A stretch of 64,000 bases of DNA from Plantago elongata (lineage: Eukaryota; Streptophyta; Magnoliopsida; Lamiales; Plantaginaceae). The stretch spans positions 1 through 64,000 of the forward strand of contig JAYMSP010000119.1 of the NCBI GenBank assembly GCA_036897095.1. The letters are read 5' to 3'. The notes under the pieces are model-generated. The model saw only the letters and a program-made list of their open reading frames with translations. It ran no database searches and was not told the DNA's origin. The position numbers were made by a program, and so were the translations under genes. This document shows positions 22,954 through 36,100 of this stretch, piece by piece; position 1 is the stretch's first letter; each line of letters starts with the position of its first letter.

Positions 22954-25900
22954 TTATGGAATCTCCTTGAAGTTAATTATATCATTGCGGGGATGAGCTT
23001 CATCCACCTGAACATTAACCTCGTCACCAATCTGTACACCGAGCGAAACCCATGCAGAAGATTGTAACCCAACCTACAAAATACCAAAAGTTAAACACGA
23101 GTACCATTTTATAGTGATCCAAAACGTCAAACACGAGTACCATTTTATAGTCCCCGGCCCAAACACAAAATTAACACTTCGGCATATTATTCATTATTTA
23201 CTTAGAAAATTGCTTGAAATGACATGTAACATAGCATAGCACATTTCGCACCCCGGTGTTTATAAGACTAGAGAAGTACTACATGGCTGCAGGAAGCAAC
23301 ATATTTACCTCGAGGACAAGTATGGCTGCAATTCTATCCTTGATGAATCTAATGACCAGAGCAGAAAATCTCTTCCCTTGCTGTCTTCTCATGTATTCTA
23401 TCATCCAATAGCGTAAACTGCTATTACTGAGCTTCCTTGCTACCTTGACGTTCATGCTTACCATAACTCCCATGCCATCAAGTTGCGTTGCTGAGAAAGG
23501 AGGAGCATCTCCGCGTAGGAAAGCTTTTACCTTAATAGATAAGAAGAAATTAGTAAAATAAGACATCTGCAGGGCAATGTCATAAACTGGTTTAGTCCTA
23601 AATCCTAATTTCCTTTATCCAAGTACTTTGAAACACGAGAGTATTAGCATAGACGTACTGCTCCATTCACGATAACTTGTGTATCAGAACACTAATAATT
23701 TACCTGATAGTGTGCAAGAAGATCCATATATCTTCTAATGGGAGAAGTGAATTGAACATAACCAGGAAGTCCGAGAACCCCATGACGTATAGGCTTCCTG
23801 AAGTCCATTTCAGCAGCTCGCATGGTTTTCACTATAGCAGAATTCCTCGCTGGGCCTTCAGGGAGATGGCCAAAAGCAGATGTATCGACATTTGACTGAG
23901 GCTGCCCGCGATAAGGTAAAGAGAGTTTGTTGGAACAACCAAATGTTGCTATGACTTCGCCACAAAGTATCATTAGCTCTGATACAAGACGCATTGCAGG
24001 ATCTCTCTGATTTTCCACGTATAACTTGATCGAGGGCTCTGGATCATCTGGATCAGTCACTTTGATTCTTGTGTCTATCGAAGGTGTGTCTACTGCACCC
24101 TACATAATGTATTTCACATCAAAAACTGCTAAAGATGGGACGAGTGCAAAATATATATGGTCCCATAAATAAGATGCTTGGTGAGAAAGCTATTCAAAAC
24201 TTTTCACACAAAATACATGCGGAAGTTCAGGGAGAGACTATCAACTTAATGCCAAATGGCCAAACTATGCCTAGCTTAAGCAGTACTAACCTGGCCTAGG
24301 CGCCATTGCAATCGGAGTGCAGCAGCCTCGGAAAGAAGTCTTAGTTCAGCCTCCTCTTCGAGTTTCAAATGGAGAAGTTCTGTTGCGCTCTCATAAGTTA
24401 ACATATATGTGGGTTTGATGATAGAGTTCTCAACCGAGTATTCTGCAATACTATAGGCAAATTGAAACAATAAATTTGTTACAGCCTGCAGAATGAGATA
24501 CATGTTGGAGTGCTTGAAATCAAATAGCCAAGTATAGTCACACAATCACACCAATAAAGTATATCTCCACATACTGCAAACTCTCAGAAGAATCATAAAC
24601 TGGTATTCTAACTTCTTCATTTACAGTATTAGACATCTATTTAAGAATCATACACAAGTACATACCAGCCATCAGATTGCAGCACAACAGAAACAGAAAC
24701 AGCTTTGCATTGCTTTCCTTGCTTCAAACTCATGCCTTCCATTGCTAGCTTCTCTGGAAACATGGGATAAGTAGCAGTTGGTAGAAATACAGAAGTTCCC
24801 CTCATCATTGCCTCTCTACAGATAAAACACTAAATGAGAATATGTATCACCTCACTTTAGAAAAAAAAGAGCATTTAACATTTACAAACTATACTTGTCT
24901 AACGCACTCCGCGGCTGAACTAAGCTTGTTGGGTCTGCAACATGTATCCAAACCTTTATCCGACCGTCCTGAAGCCTTGTTGCACTCAATGCATCATCAA
25001 GCTGTAATCACCTTCTCATTAGCATATTTTTACGTAGTTGCTCACAGAGTACAGTTTCAAAATATTATATCTGAAAAATCTCAATTAGAAAGCACACCAG
25101 AACAATAGGTATAAATTTATGGTTACCTCATCCGCTTCATCAACATCAATGGCGTAAACCTTGAGGTGAGTCAGATCTTTTCTGACAGCCTAAAAAAACA
25201 AGCGGAATAAAAAAGATAGATTAAATACAAACAGAATAGCAAAGTGCATATTATTTCTCAATGCATATAAATTCTCATAGACCGATTCCAAGTCTCATAC
25301 ATCTATTTAATGTCTTGAGTAGGAAAGGAAGTTGAAAAAATTGGGGTGGGGGGAAGGAAAAAGGAGAAAGAAGCAAAATCCCTGCAGTAGAAAATAAATT
25401 GCAACTGCCGGAACACAGAAACTGAAATACCTCATCCAAATCATGTGACTCTGAAAGAAGTCTTTCAGCAGCTACTATAAGATGTTCATGATATTCAGTG
25501 CGGATATTTGACTTGAGCATTTCGAGGTTGACATGCACCGGGAAATATCCAATATTAATAAGGAGATCCACTGCTGCTGATGCTGTTTTAGGAAGTCCCA
25601 TGGCCTTCAGAACCTAGCAGGGGTGTAAATCAGGAGCATGAGTTCTACTTTTGTGATACTCCACTTTTTTACAGTTCAACAATATAAACAGAACTATCTC
25701 ACAAGACCTAATTCGCCCAGACTCAATATAGCTCGCTGGAATTTACCCTCCGAAAAATGATGCTGTTATGTCAAAGCTCCATCTAATTTCAAAGTAAATG
25801 ACACCAGATAGGAGAGTAAAACAAGTTTACCATCCCAACTGTCCTCCTTTCATCTTCATCCCAGCAGTTCTCCAAAGCATAAGCTTGAAGAGACTCAAAT

Positions 25901-28221
25901 TTCTTCCGGTTTTTCTCTTCAGATAACCATGTGGATTTTGACGGCTTAGCATTCAGAGGCATGCTACGGGCAGATTTTAGAGAGATGATAAATTCATTAA
26001 ATTCCTGGTCGGCAGCCTCTTTGGCAAGCTTCCTCCGTGCGAGTTCCTCAACCTGTAAAGTGAGGTTCAATAAATCGTGGATACTTCTTTTTGGAGCATT
26101 CTTTAAAATAAAAAAAATTAACACACCTGAATGGCAGGTCTGGGTACATAAACAGAAACTGATCCCTTAGTTTCAGCTGCGAAGTATAAGTCATCCATTG
26201 AAAGCAAAAGATGCGCAGAATAGCTTTCAAGAGGTTCCGCACAACCAAAAATCATCTGTTAGGGTGAATGATGTCAGTGGAGGAATATGTTGATATGAAA
26301 GTCAGCAGAGTATACCTCAGCAAGCTCCTCCACTGTCACTGGTTTATTCTTTTCGAGAAGCTCTATCCATGCAAATTCAAGCAATGCTGGGTCCTGAAAA
26401 AAAAAAAAAGAACCTTAATCAAGAAAATGTGGAAATATTCAAGAGAACTGCCAAATTAAACAAGATATACAGTAGTAGCATACCAAATTTTGCTGAGCTT
26501 TCAGAGCGAAGTTTGAGATCTCTTCATGATCAAAACCTTCAACACCGGGAACAATGAAAGTAATTTGCTGTGGCTTAATAGACGTCACAACACCATTCTG
26601 CATATTGAAACCAAATAAAAGCAATTGAGTGACGAAAGCATAATACCTAGTATGCAATTAAGAGAATACAGACGCTAAACAACTAGTCATGTTAGTTATT
26701 CAACTGAACCTGATCAGAAACCATCCAATTCTTCTTGCCATCTGGTCTTTGTGCAACTGCCAGGATTACCCTCTCCGTGTCTTTCTTGAATTCCAATAGC
26801 AAGCCTCTCTGCAAAACCGGCTTCTTTTCCTGGAGTCCTTGGCTGCTTTTCAGTTCCAATCTGCAATTTGTTCTTATAAATCTCCAACTAAACAATGCAT
26901 CGGAATGATTTCTATTACCATAAAAATCCATAATTAAACATGCATTAATTTCATCAGCACCACTAGAAGAGCAGAATACTCTGCAACTTGTTGCCTATTC
27001 CCGTTAATCCCATACTCTTTATATAAAATAGGCCGTACTATGCGCCGCCATAAGAATTGAAGACTCAAGCACTACATTTAGCTTTCCAAGGAGAAAACAC
27101 GTATCAAGGTACTGTTAGACATCTGCCGGCTCCTCGGAAAGCCACACATAACTTTTGACCGCTCAAGCCATATAGTAATATTTTAGGTATAGTCCTTACT
27201 CCTAACTCTATCAAACATTCATATCATTGTAACGAACCTGGATTAACAACTTGAATAAGAAACACTCATAAGCCTCAATCACGTTTTTACCAAACTCACC
27301 ACGATTCTTATCTCTTGGACAGACACAATCTTATTTGTGACATACTCCTATAACGTTCTGAGAAAGATCTACAATCATGTTTTCCAACGATTGGCACCAC
27401 GGCATTGTTCACGATTGCTTACATTAGAATGATTGTTACATCTTGACTAAGGCTTCCTTGATATTAATGTATAGAATTTTGACACTTGAAATACAATTTA
27501 AGATTGAGGTCCAATCCAAGTAATTTTGACACCAGCCTATAATATATCTTTATGAAATAAACATGAAGAGGTCCAATCCAAGTAAGTATACCACATTTCC
27601 AGTAGCTACAACTCAATCTCCGGTTACTTAACCTCAAAATTCCATAATCAAGTGCAGCTCAGTTGATAATACGCTTCCCTCCAACCTATAGGTCGGGGTT
27701 CGAGTCACCTTTGCCGTTTCAAAAAAAAAAAAAATTCAATCTCCACTTACACACATGGTATACGAACCGTAACAGTCAGCTAAAAGCGCAAATTCAACGA
27801 AATACCAATATGCCCGTAACATATAATTAATTTATCTACTCCATAGATATACCAGAATTAAATAAGAGGTGAGTGTGAAAGCCAGAAATTGCTCAAACAT
27901 GTTACTTGCAGCTAATTTGTAAGTTGAGATAAAATATGTAGATAAATATAGTTACTTGTTTATGGCGCAAATTTGAAGAGGCTTTTTGCGAGATTTAAGG
28001 TCCTCTATGACCATTTCGATGAGACTTGGAGTGGAGTACCTCCGAATTGTGAGTCTTCCACCACGCCTAAACTGGGATGAAAGTCGATAATTGTGCCGTC
28101 TGTAAATTGAGAAATGACTAGCAGAGGAATGAAGAGGAGCATAGTTCTGGTAGAGGCACCCTCGAAGGGAGGCCACAGGCGGCGACGCCGCATAGTACCG
28201 GAGGATAGCGCTTCCGTTCAT
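22954..28221 (-). CDS. RNR1: RNase II/R-family exoribonuclease RNR1, plastid/mitochondrial
   Basis: Fourteen exons on the minus strand: 28221-27956, 26860-26710, 26597-26484, 26393-26316, 26255-26127, 26052-25831, 25613-25431, 25189-25127, 25001-24895, 24815-24666, 24450-24291, 24099-23704, 23530-23309 and 23073-22954 (786 aa; the Arabidopsis protein is about 800 aa). Phases agree throughout. The Arg/Ser-rich N-terminus is an organelle transit peptide. Next come a small N-terminal domain (LLLEFKKDTERV, DGKKNWMV, IKPQQITFIVPGV) and the RNB catalytic domain. That domain begins VYAIDVDEADELDDALS, whose Asp residues bind Mg2+, and continues with SVFLPTATYPMFPEKLAM, SLPYRGQPQSN and VQFTSPIRRYMDL. 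The C-terminal end is S1-like. The enzyme degrades RNA 3' to 5' and matures plastid rRNA and mRNA ends. ATG 28221 is chosen because the open frame further upstream has no ATG. Intron 1 (about 1.1 kb) holds a SINE. Confidence 0.96.
27650..27735 (+). mobile_element. tRNA-derived SINE in RNR1 intron 1
   Basis: An A-box-like AGCTCAGTTGATAA (27657-27670) is followed by a B-box-like GGTTCGAGTC (27698-27707), then TTTGCCGTTT and a run of A residues to 27735. This is the best-preserved copy of a family with five other members in this window. It is antisense to RNR1 and within its first intron. Confidence 0.75.
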
Positions 28222-29363
28222 CCCACCTCTGTCGGAAATCAATTTAGTCCAAGGATAAATCTTATTCTTTTATCACATTATATCTCAGGCCCATCATCAT
28301 CTATCTGAAGCTAACCAAGCCCAAACTCCTGCCTATTGGGCCTAAATTGATTCACTCGTCTATTGTCCGGTCAATTGCGTCCAAGTTCGTTAGTTGTCTT
28401 TACAAGTGAAAATTTTCGAATGGATCCAACCTGAAGATTAACTTGGTATAATAGTATCTTCTTTAAATATGAGACTTTAGTTGTTTGTTATTCGAATCAT
28501 TCAAAGAGTATTCTAGATATTGTTTGAGAGTCCATGCCCTTTTGTCATTTATCTCACTCGCTCCGTTATTTATATGAAATATAACCAATAGACATTTCAT
28601 TTTTAATAATTATCTTACTTGTTTTTTTCCGATAATATACATAAATAACGAATGGTATATTTATCATAGACAAATTGAGAAAGCAATTAGTACTATGCTT
28701 TTATGCGTATTTCATTTTCCATTGGCATTATTAGCTAATTATTTAGTCGGTTGTGTAGATAACTTGGGTAATACTAATACTTAATCCTAACATGTTGTCC
28801 CTGCAGCTTAGCTCGTAGTCTTGTACAATGAGTATGCTTGTAATCTTGTACAATGAGTATGTCTAAAGTAATTTTCTCATCAAGTATTAATTTGTTCTGA
28901 GTAGACGATATGTCAATATCATAGTTTATACCATTTGATCAATTTGTGACTTTCAATAATATTTTCACTCAAGTATGCTTATTGCGGAGTGATATAGCTT
29001 TCACTTTACCGCTGTGAAAGATAGCAATAAAAATGCTTGTCTGAATCAATCACATACTCACATTAGCGAATTGGGAAACAAGAAAATTAAATTATCTTTT
29101 TTTTTTTTAGAACCAAAAATTATCATATCTTTTGTAAGTATGTATCCTGAGTTTCAGTGAAATTCCATTTCATAATTCAGAATTTTACACCGAACAAGAT
29201 TGTAGTGTCTAATGCTACAACTTACATGGAACAATGGTATAAGATCCTCAATCTATGCTTGTATATAGCACAATGACTGTGCCGCATTCAACTGGCCTAA
29301 ATGTGTCTCTGTATAAATACAAGAAGCTGTATGCATCTGATGCACCTAGAAGATCAGGCCTTA
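28222..29363. other. Intergenic between RNR1 and the rhomboid gene
   Basis: No gene is visible. 28222-28400 is the upstream flank of RNR1. Around 28556-28650 there is a weak MITE-like phrase CTCGCTCCGTTATTTATATG. The part near 29363 should hold the rhomboid 3' untranslated region. Confidence 0.5.
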
Positions 29364-31867
29364 TCATCTACATAATTGCATGCACAATCCTTGAATTTGT
29401 GAACCAGACGGATTCGAGAGATAGTAAGTACTGTTTTTCCCATTGGAGCATGTCAATGTATATTGGTTCCCAGTTTGCTCGCCCTGCAAAATTTACCAGA
29501 TTTTATCATGAGAAGAAGCAAAGTAGTTGCATAAGGATTAAGGACATCAAGCCACTTGTGCTTAAAAATCTTAAGATGACAGAACTCATGGTGTGTCAAT
29601 GCAAATTGTGTTTCAGAACATATATTGAGTTTCACTTTCTTCCTGTGCTTTCCTACCTCTTGGTTTATAGTAGAAAACCACTACCAAAAGTTGCAGAACT
29701 TGGAACTACATTAATCTATTTGATGCATCTATAAATGAGAATGAAATGGAAGAAATCCTCACCTGGCATGAAATAGGCTGGGTGTTACAGCTCCATCTGG
29801 AAGATGGAGCACAGCTGAGATAATGACACCACGAACAATGGTCGTTCAAATCTTCTCCCCGGAGAAGTAAAACTAGCCCAGCGATAAACCTGTCATCAGC
29901 AAAGAGAAGAATTTAAGGGAATCATTTTAGGTGGTTGTTCCATTGCCAAGCACACAAACTAGATTTAAAGTTGATGGTGAAAGAGTCTTTCTTTACAACC
30001 GAATGAAGCATTACATGGACATGTTGCAGATAGTTTGACAAGATTAAACAATTTCAGCTATACTGGTCAGAACATAAACTCTATATGCTTACCCAACAAT
30101 AAGAAGGATTAGCGAAAGCACCCAAAGTATTAACTGATATCGCTTAAACTTGGATTTGATTGGCTGTGAAGAATGGCCAACTGGAGTATATCTCTGACTA
30201 ACCCATCCAAACTGTGGGCGAATTAAAAAAACAAAGCCCAGCAAAAAGCCAGACAAAAAACCTCCAATATGTGCAAAGTTGTCCACGTGAGGGAGGACTC
30301 CCACGGCTAAGTTGACAACAATAATTACCAGTAGTGTCAACAGAGCTGCTACCTGAAGAGAGTATTTGAGAATGAATGTTAATGACAGAATATAAGGATG
30401 AAAAACTATACTACTTTAAATGGGCACGGTAAGAGGACTAACATACTTTGTTCGCATAGATGGTCCAATTAGTAATCAGCTCGGAAAGCATTCCTCCCAA
30501 CAATCCAAAGAGTGCACCAGAAGCACCTACTGATATGTTGCCTTGAATGAAAAGAGCAGACATGATGCTTCCACCGAAACCAGAAATGAGGTAAAGCAAA
30601 CCAATACGCACTGCAGAACATTGAGGAACATGTCAAGAAGTTCCAAATGAATATGATGCAGAAAGATCTCAATATGCATCAGTATCAGCAAAGCAACAAT
30701 AAACAAATGCAAGGATAAGATCATCCTATGGTGATACTTACCAAATCCAAACTCCTGCTCAAGCCGAATGCCAATGATCACCAGACTCAACATGTTGGCA
30801 AGCAGATGAAACACCCCACCATGTAACCACATACACGTAATAAGTCGCCATCCTTGATGCTCATGAACTACTTTACCTACATCTAAAGCTCCCATCTTCT
30901 CTAGCCTACACAACATACAGTTATTCAAATTACATTTCAAGATCAAATGAGTACACTCAATGGATTACCAGCATGAGATAACTCCATCTCATCAAATGAC
31001 CAATTTAATATGGTGCACTCTATTTATGTCACACTCGAAATTAGAATCTGGGATTGAGCCAATGTATAAGGCATTAAGGCTGCATATAGGTTAATTCGGA
31101 GCTTAACAATAGCCAATACACCATACAAGCTAGGCAGAACGCACTACTCATCCATAAGGTGTAAACCTCGTGGCTTACAATGGACCCCTCATCACTTGTG
31201 AAATAAGTTCAAATGAATTTAAACATTCTTCCAAGTCACGTGGATTATCAACCACAAGTAGAATTATTATCCCTACTAATACGACATAACCATACCTAAA
31301 CATACCTAGAAGGCTAGAACACATACTCATTAACAAGTACACTTCCCTGGCAATTGAACCAAACACCATAAATCATCGCACTTCATAACCATCCAAGCCA
31401 TACTTGCGAGTGGACAACATTTAACTACATTCATACTACACCTCATTCCACACATATTAATTTTAACAGTAGTACAGTACAATTCAACATGAAGGGAAGC
31501 ACAAAAATCCAATCTTGCAAAACATAACAATCGAGACTTACGCATTAGAAGAAGGACCAAGAAGAGGATTCTCCTTAAATGGCTGAAATGATAACCTCCC
31601 CAGAAAACCAGCAAGGCAAGAAACCGAATTCTTAGGACAATTATTGACATACATAGTAACAATAAACACAATCGTATTCGCCACCACAAAGGAAGGTATC
31701 AACCAAGGAAACCACTTCTTGAAATGCTTCACTTCTCTGTACGCAACACCACCGTCCGGACTCTGGGCGGCGTTGTTGGTGGCAGGTCCGGCGGACTCCA
31801 ACGATACCGGATGGATCATGTTTGCACCTCGACGTGAGTGTGTTCGGACTTGGATTTGGTCCGCCAT
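29364..31867 (-). CDS. RBL1: Rhomboid-like intramembrane serine protease (RBL1/RBL2 type)
   Basis: Six exons on the minus strand: 31867-31542, 30905-30742, 30610-30447, 30352-30093, 29889-29763 and 29483-29364 (386 aa; about 389 aa in AtRBL1). All phases agree. After a hydrophilic N-terminus come a first membrane helix ([19 protein letters not shown]) and then the rhomboid domain: [20 protein letters not shown] with the conserved His and Asn, the catalytic Ser in [12 protein letters not shown], and the catalytic His in [17 protein letters not shown] seventh helix ([15 protein letters not shown]) follows. The tail is Cys-rich ([21 protein letters not shown]) and ends LCMQLCR, typical of this plant Golgi group. 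The last exon was placed by splice signals and tail homology. It cleaves single-pass membrane proteins; its plant substrates are poorly known. A hAT-type element lies about 400 bp upstream of the start. Confidence 0.93.
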
Positions 31868-32268
31868 TGTTGTTGGAATTGGTAACTTTTATAGAGAAAT
31901 TGTTGGGTATCAGATACGATGGTTTTGAAGAAATGGGAATTAGGCGATCAGTTTGAGACTAAATTTTATTTACCGATTTGAGAAAGAAGTTTGGTCTGGC
32001 GTGAAGGCAAACTGGTTCTTTGCTTTCAGGTTTCTTCTGTTTGATTTGTTCGTTTATTCCAGCCAGGTACTAATGCTATAACAGAATACGAGAGTGTATT
32101 TATATTAATTTATTTATTCTTCAGATTGGCTTGTTAAGTGACGTGTGTGGAAGAAGAGAATTCGATTAGTTCAACAAATTTTGCTATTAATATGTGGATT
32201 ATTACCTGCCGACTGTCATCTTTGTTTTCGATGGCAGATATAGCTAGTGAACAAAATTTACCTGACAG
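31868..32268. other. Upstream flank of the rhomboid gene
   Basis: Contains the leader and promoter side of the minus-strand rhomboid gene. No confident promoter motif was picked. It ends with CCTGACAG (32261-32268), the target copy of the next element. Confidence 0.5.
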
Positions 32269-32929
32269 TAGGTGAGCATCGGTCCAGATCCGGATCGAAT
32301 CAAAAAAACTTGGTATGGTCCGGACCTGACCAATCGAGACCGGAAAAAAATTTAAAATAAAAAAATATAAAAAGATAAAAAGAACAGTGAGAAACGATGG
32401 AACAGAGTGGAAAGGTGCGGAATGGAGCAGAGTAGCGGAGGATAGTGGAGATGGCGGAGAAGTAGAGTGAAGAGATGGTGGCGGAGCAGTGGATCTTGGT
32501 GTATATGGGGCAAACATCACATCTTCTCTCTTGTACATCTTCCCGTAGAAAGAAGAGGCGGAGGTGATGGGGCGAAGGAGGAGCTGCGGAGGGAGGAGAA
32601 AGGGCGGAGGAAGAGGAGAAGGGGCGGAGGTGGAGGTGATGGGGTGGAGGAGAAGCTGCGGAGGAAGAGAAGAAGGGGCGGAGGTGGAGGAGAAGGTGGG
32701 TGGAGGTGAGCAAGTTAGAGAGAGAATGAAGGGAAGCTAGGGTTTAGGAAAAAACTGTGTAGAGTAGAAGTAGTAATAATTCTGGTCCACTTGGTCCGAC
32801 GCACGATTTTCGGTCTTTGGTCCGGACCGGACCGATGATCGATATTTTTAATTATTAAATTCTGCTAATAGGTATAGGGCCGGTCCGAAGATTAATTTTT
32901 CGGTCTGGTCCTAATTATGCTCAACCCTA
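32269..32929. mobile_element. Non-autonomous hAT-type element
   Basis: The left end TAGGTGAGCATCGGTCC and the reverse complement of the right end, TAGGGTTGAGCATAATTAGG, form an imperfect inverted repeat. The flanks CCTGACAG (32261-32268) and CCAGACAG (32930-32937) match at 7 of 8 bases, as expected for an old hAT target duplication. Inside, both ends carry GGTCCGGACC-type repeats. The centre (about 32400-32720) is a purine-rich GGCGGAGG/GAGAAGG tract with no transposase. Open frames in it reflect base composition. Confidence 0.7.
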
Positions 32930-32937
32930 CCAGACAG

Positions 32938-33190
32938 TACATGACACTTCATGTAAAATGACTATCGCCTATTTTATTATAAACATAATTTTTTTTAAAT
33001 TTATAGATGTATATTTATCGGTTGTAGATATACGATTGGTTTTGGTAGACATATCAATTTCGTATCTAAACATGTAATGTTTTGTGAGTTGTAATTTGTG
33101 ATCAAAGGTGCATATTGAACATTTTATAGCGGTTAAGCAATTTCTAGTGTTGAAATATGAAGTTCATGTCTAGTTGTATTTGAGTTGAAT
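32938..33190. other. Short AT-rich spacer
   Basis: Nothing recognised between the hAT-type element and the poly-T that marks the LINE 3' end. Confidence 0.5.
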
Positions 33191-33192
33191 AA

Positions 33193-36100
33193 CTTTTTTT
33201 TTAAAGAGAGCCTAGGCTCTCGAATTTTTTTATATATATAATCATGGCGGTTTAAAAGAACCCGCGTACACCAAAAGACGTCGAATAATTACATTCCACC
33301 AAAATGCCCAACTAGCTAATCTAGGTCCTATATTATCACCATATACAACTTTCGCTAGATTAATGAAAGGCTTTTCCAAACTCGATTTACAATTCGTACC
33401 ATAATACTTAACCATGATCCCATAAAAGAGACTTCGATCCGCACCATTCCAATTAAACCCAGTTCGAATGTGCCAAGGTCCTCGAACAAACACAAAAATA
33501 TAGTGCCAACATTCATGCCAGCCACCGGGAATTACCTGCCATAAGATGCTTTCCATGCCAAGTTTATTTCCATCGTGCCAGCAACCAGGTCTAAATTGCC
33601 ATGTTGTGCGCCATGGCCGGTGAAGGTACCTTCTGCAGTACCAAAAATCGAAAACAAAATTGCACAGCCAAATTTGCCCGCCCCAATGTCCCTGCCATGT
33701 ATAATAACACGAACTGATATCGTGCTCCGCCAAAGCATACCAACCTGCAGTCCCTATTCCAACCCAAGATCCTGAAATCAAGTCACAAACTGGATACAAA
33801 TACAAAAAGCTGCTCTTGGTCTTGTGCCTGCTGAACTATCTGTTGAATCCTCTAGTAAACCAGCCAAAGTATGTGAAAACCATCTGAACACAAACTAGTA
33901 TGGTGCTCAGTTCATTAGAGTTTACACATGTATCAAAGCCACTACTAATTCTCCCTACCTTAACCTTCATCACTACCATTATACAAATGAAGCAATCAGG
34001 TTTACATTCAAATTCAATCACATCAATACAATTAGAAACCCAGATGTCTGCATATGAAGTATCAAATCGACTCATCGAATACCAACTGACAGTTATTATG
34101 ATCGTTCCAAACTGAAGCCAGAAATATATAGTATGTGTGCAACAAAAAAGGAGTGTGAGCCCTAGCATAAGTGGAGAAATAAGAAGGAAAGTACATAGTA
34201 ACATTGAATGAATCCTCTAGTGCAAGGAGAGGGAGAAGAACTCTCCTTCTCAAACTGCTCACCTTTAGATTACCCCATGTACATCCCCATGCTCTCATCA
34301 AAAGAAATGTGTGCAGAAATGGCAATGAAGAGAGGTTAGAGCCTCTCCAAACTATAACCTGACTGTTGAAAATGCTCCTGCCCTCACCAAACAATCCCAT
34401 CTTACCCATGAAAAGGTTAAATATAGTCAACTGATCATAACTGAGATATAAGATGAGCAAATCAATAGAAAAACCTTCCCAGTTCTGTGTTGTATCATTT
34501 TTTCACAGAAAATAAGCCTCTAATATTTTTTAACCCCTGACTCAGGCTTTTTATTTTCTCTGGGAAGAAACTACAGGTCCCCTGAATACATGGAGCCAAA
34601 TGCCTTTTTTTCCTAAGTTTTGTGGCCTTTTCATATGTCAGAGGTTTTCTAAAGTTGTTGTTCCTCAAGGGCGCCACCATGGTAAGGTATTCATTATGCA
34701 ATTCTGTAGTTCTGAGGTGGACCTGTAGATACAAGGTGTAGTATATTGTCCATTCAACAAAAAATCATAGCCAAATATCAAGTGTGTGCAGCAAAAAGGA
34801 TGTGTGAGACACTACAGAACTGGAGGAGAGAAGGAATGCAGTAGAACACAAGTTAGAATAAGAAAGTGAAAGAAGGGGGAGAGAAACCCCTCTAAACCTT
34901 GTATCATGAAAGACCATAATAAATTGACTACCAATCAATCCCACAAATGCAGTTCAAGGCAGTCTAGGATGATAGAATCTCTCCAAATACTATCATCACT
35001 AGTTGACAGAAAAATGCAAATCCTCCCTCCCCAAAGGCTAGTAATCAAGACCATACAGGTGGATAAACTATAAGTATAGTCACAAAACTCCACAAAACTA
35101 ACATAAACAACAAAAACTTCCCAGACCTGTGAATAAACTTTTTTTGCACAGTTAGGAGATGCTTAACATGTTTTTTGCCCCTGCACTTATGGATTTTTTT
35201 TTTCCATCTGGGAAGTAACTACATACCTTATACCTTTTTTTTTTTGGCCAATTGCCTTTTTTACCCATGAGTTTGGCTTTTTTTAGCAACATGGGACTTC
35301 TATGAGCAAAAGAAAAGGCAAATAAAAACAAATGAAAACAATGCCACAGAACACCTATATTGTCACCCGGTCCACACCTCATGGAGTTCACAAATAAGCA
35401 GTTCAGACACAAAAAACAAACACCAATGATACAAGTTAACTGCCTCAAACAAAAGGTACCAAGCCATTAGAAGAAGTGAGTCAGAATTGTCACCCATTTG
35501 CTCTTCTGATGTAGACTAGTCCAGATTTGTCCCCATAAGCCAATTGCCTCACTCTGACTGGTAGTTATGTTGGAGAATAAACACATGTTCTTCTTTCCTT
35601 CAGGGCATCTGAAGCCAAGAAGTCTGCAACTGCATTAGCTTCCCTATAGGTGTGAGAAAACCTTACCCCCAATCCCCTGCAAAGATGGATAATTTTGGAT
35701 AAAACTGTGTTTATCCTCCAATTCCAGTTGTGGTGTGGCTTCATAATAAGTTGAATAGCTAATTGAGAATCTGACTCAACTATCACTTTGTCAACATTCA
35801 TTTCATGACTGAAGTACATGCCCCGCCAAATCCCCATCAGTTCAGACAGAATAACAGAGTTGGCACCTACATAGAGTTAAACCCTTTAAGAATAGAACCA
35901 TTTGCATCTCTAATGACACCCCCTACAGCTCCTCTCCTAGTAGTGCTCTGAAATGATCCATCACTATTGATTTTCACCCAATATGGAGGAGGTTTTTGCC
36001 AGCAGAAAATCTTGATCATAGCTCTAGGGATGGCAGATAAGTGGATAGACCAGCTATCTGCAATTGTTCTATCTCCATCCCAAAAATCTGCAGAGAAGGG

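Noticed and set aside
29255-29734. 159-codon plus-strand frame
   Set aside because: It overlaps antisense the last rhomboid exon and intron; splice signals and homology support only the minus strand.
32134-32713. Pro/Ser/His-rich minus-strand frames up to 137 codons
   Set aside because: They come from the purine-rich core of the hAT-type element and have repeat-like composition.
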